Below are positions 20,309-21,339 of a stretch of DNA of 21,339 nucleotides, piece after piece. The notes under the pieces are model-generated. The model made no database searches. It was not told where the DNA came from and worked only from the letters and a program-made list of their open reading frames with translations. The position numbers and the translations under genes were made by a program. Position 1 is the stretch's first letter. Each line of letters opens with the position of its first letter. Location: NCBI GenBank assembly GCA_031412355.1, contig JANOCR010000172.1, forward strand, positions 1 to 21,339. The letters run 5' to 3'. The DNA comes from JAENVT01 sp031412355 (lineage in GTDB: Bacteria; Actinomycetota; Acidimicrobiia; Acidimicrobiales; Ilumatobacteraceae).

Positions 20309-20313
20309 CGGCG
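20299..20313. terminator. Hairpin with both convergent stop codons in the loop
   Basis: CGCCG, loop ACTAA, CGGCG: a perfect five-base-pair stem. The loop contains the TAA stop of the DUF2079 gene (20306-20308) and, on the other strand, the TAG stop of the glycosyltransferase-methyltransferase gene (20305-20307). There is no T-run on either side. A role in bidirectional termination is inferred from position. Confidence 0.35.
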
Positions 20314-21339
20314 ACGGGCGATTGCCAGCAGGTTCTTGCCGAAGGGTGGGTTCGGCACGAGTCGCTGCGCCACTTTGCTGACGGGTACGACCACTCGGTC
20401 GAACACGCCCGACGACATCGGGCTGAGTGATTGGCGGTTGAGCACTCGATACATCAGCCAATAGGGAACGACGCCGGCGACCTCGAGGTAGTGGAGATCG
20501 ACGATCTCGAAGCCGGCGTCGGCGATCACTTTGCGCAGCCCGGCCTTGTCGTAGCGCCGATGGTGCCCGGACTTGTAGTCGAGGCTGCCGTAGAGCCGTG
20601 ACATTGCCGGTACGAACACGCCGAGCGAGCCTCCTGGAGAAACGAGAGCGAACGCAGTTCGCATCTCGGCAGCATCGTCGAGGATGTGCTCGAGCACGTT
20701 GATGTACACGATCGAGTCGAACTGCTGGGGCCTAGTGGTCGCCAGTTCCTGCGACGTCAGCTGCAGCGCGGTCACGTTTCGGCGCCGCTTTACCGACGAC
20801 TTCAACTCGTCGAACAAGTTCTCGGCGGGCTCGATCGCGGTGATCTCGCTGGCAGGCTTGCGCTCGGCCAACTTGCCGGCGATCGTGCCGATGCCTGCGC
20901 CGACCTCGAGGATGCGGTGACCGAGGTGAGGCGTCAGTTCGTCGGCGATCCATCCGAAGAACCTGTTGGCTTGAGCAAGGTTCTCCAACTCTTCAGCGGC
21001 GCCGAATTGCGAGTTCGACGACGGTTGCTGGGCCTGCATGCGCGGCGAGCGAGCAGCCCACGTGGCCTGGTCGCGTCGACTCTCGCCGCGTACCTCGGCG
21101 ACGAGGACCCGGGTGGTGTGCAGGCTGCGCCAGAACTCGGCGATGTCGGAGAACGAAAGCGAGCGCACACCGGCGTACCGCGGCCGGAAGGTGATGGGGC
21201 ACTCGGTCACCGAGAAGCCCGCGGCCTGTGCCACAGCCACCGACGTGGTGAAGTAGCCGTAACCGTCGGCGGGGATCTGGCGATCGATCCACAGCTGGGC
21301 GACATCGGGGCGGATGATGCGGAACGAGGTGGTCGCGTC
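20305..21339 (-). CDS. Glycosyltransferase 2 (DPM1-like) fused to SAM methyltransferase, cut by right edge
   Basis: The visible 344 residues are the C-terminal part of a longer protein; the frame is open at base 21339. The first 85 or so residues match the end of a family 2 glycosyltransferase of the dolichol-phosphate-mannose-synthase kind. They show 'DATTSFRIIRPDV', 'ADGYGYFTTSVAVAQAAGF', and 'VTECPITFRPRYAGVRSLSF' as two consecutive stretches. After a linker of about 45 residues comes a class I methyltransferase. Its motif I is 'ILEVGAGIGTIAGKL', with 'ITAIEPAENL' as the acidic end of strand 2, 'FDSIVYINVLEHILDD' (motif II/III), and 'GHHRRYDKAGLRKVIADAGFEI'. Such a fusion would transfer a sugar and methylate a product. 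The GTG codon at 21240 is internal, not the start. Its stop overlaps the DUF2079 stop. Confidence 0.82.
   Translation of the reverse strand, partial: DATTSFRIIRPDVAQLWIDRQIPADGYGYFTTSVAVAQAAGFSVTECPITFRPRYAGVRSLSFSDIAEFWRSLHTTRVLVAEVRGESRRDQATWAARSPRMQAQQPSSNSQFGAAEELENLAQANRFFGWIADELTPHLGHRILEVGAGIGTIAGKLAERKPASEITAIEPAENLFDELKSSVKRRRNVTALQLTSQELATTRPQQFDSIVYINVLEHILDDAAEMRTAFALVSPGGSLGVFVPAMSRLYGSLDYKSGHHRRYDKAGLRKVIADAGFEIVDLHYLEVAGVVPYWLMYRVLNRQSLSPMSSGVFDRVVVPVSKVAQRLVPNPPFGKNLLAIARRR

Noticed and set aside
1..21339. tRNA, rRNA, CRISPR, transposase, integrase or attachment site
   Set aside because: No cloverleaf or rRNA-like stretch, spaced repeat array, transposase/integrase motif or long flanking direct repeat was seen on reading both strands. 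A covariance-model search was not possible here.

Overview
This window is a dense, GC-rich actinobacterial chromosome segment. It carries mostly housekeeping genes and no sign of a phage, transposon, CRISPR array or genomic island. The high GC, frequent GTG starts, 4-base GTGA start/stop overlaps, TANNNT -10 hexamers placed 6-9 bases before start codons, a DUF3151 gene and the order alaS-ruvX-mltG-aroE-aroC-aroK-aroB-aroQ-pepQ-efp-nusB all point to Actinomycetota. An Acidimicrobiia (Ilumatobacter-like) lineage is my best guess, as an inference. No intergenic gap exceeds 300 bases; the largest are about 138 (6936-7073) and 116 (4748-4863).

Left part (1-5052): the C-terminal end of pyruvate kinase enters from the left edge and overlaps an alpha/beta hydrolase by GTGA. 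A small two-helix membrane protein faces the hydrolase and diverges from a DUF3151 gene. DUF3151, mobA (molybdenum cofactor guanylyltransferase), a single-domain rhodanese and ribonuclease D follow as a compact co-directional run. RNase D abuts, stop to stop, a solitary ParA-type ATPase on the minus strand. ParA diverges from a tiny charge-polarised protein across a region with two inverted repeats.

Middle (5100-7850): the translational GTPase TypA/BipA, a 138-base region with hairpins, then a minus-strand cysteine-rich protein resembling Fe/Zn-chelating YkgJ/DUF3109-type proteins. That protein shares a compact divergent promoter region with alaS.

Right-centre (7851-18718): a long co-directional block. 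It runs alanyl-tRNA synthetase, RuvX, MltG, five shikimate-pathway enzymes (AroE, AroC, AroK, AroB, AroQ), an inserted GNAT acetyltransferase, an M24 aminopeptidase, elongation factor P and NusB. Together these supply tRNA-Ala charging, rRNA processing/antitermination, cell-wall glycan termination and five of the seven steps from DAHP formation to chorismate. DAHP synthase and EPSP synthase (AroA) are not in the window.

Right edge (18752-21339): a DUF2079 multi-pass membrane protein from its own apparent leaderless promoter, convergent and overlapping by stop codons with a glycosyltransferase 2-methyltransferase fusion that runs off the window.

I do not see a convincing undescribed defence or biosynthetic system. 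The most interesting signals are regulatory: paired divergent leaderless promoters with -10 boxes 5-6 bp apart, upstream stop codons that double as the first bases of a -10 box, and small perfect hairpins at convergent gene ends, two of which hold stop codons in the loop.
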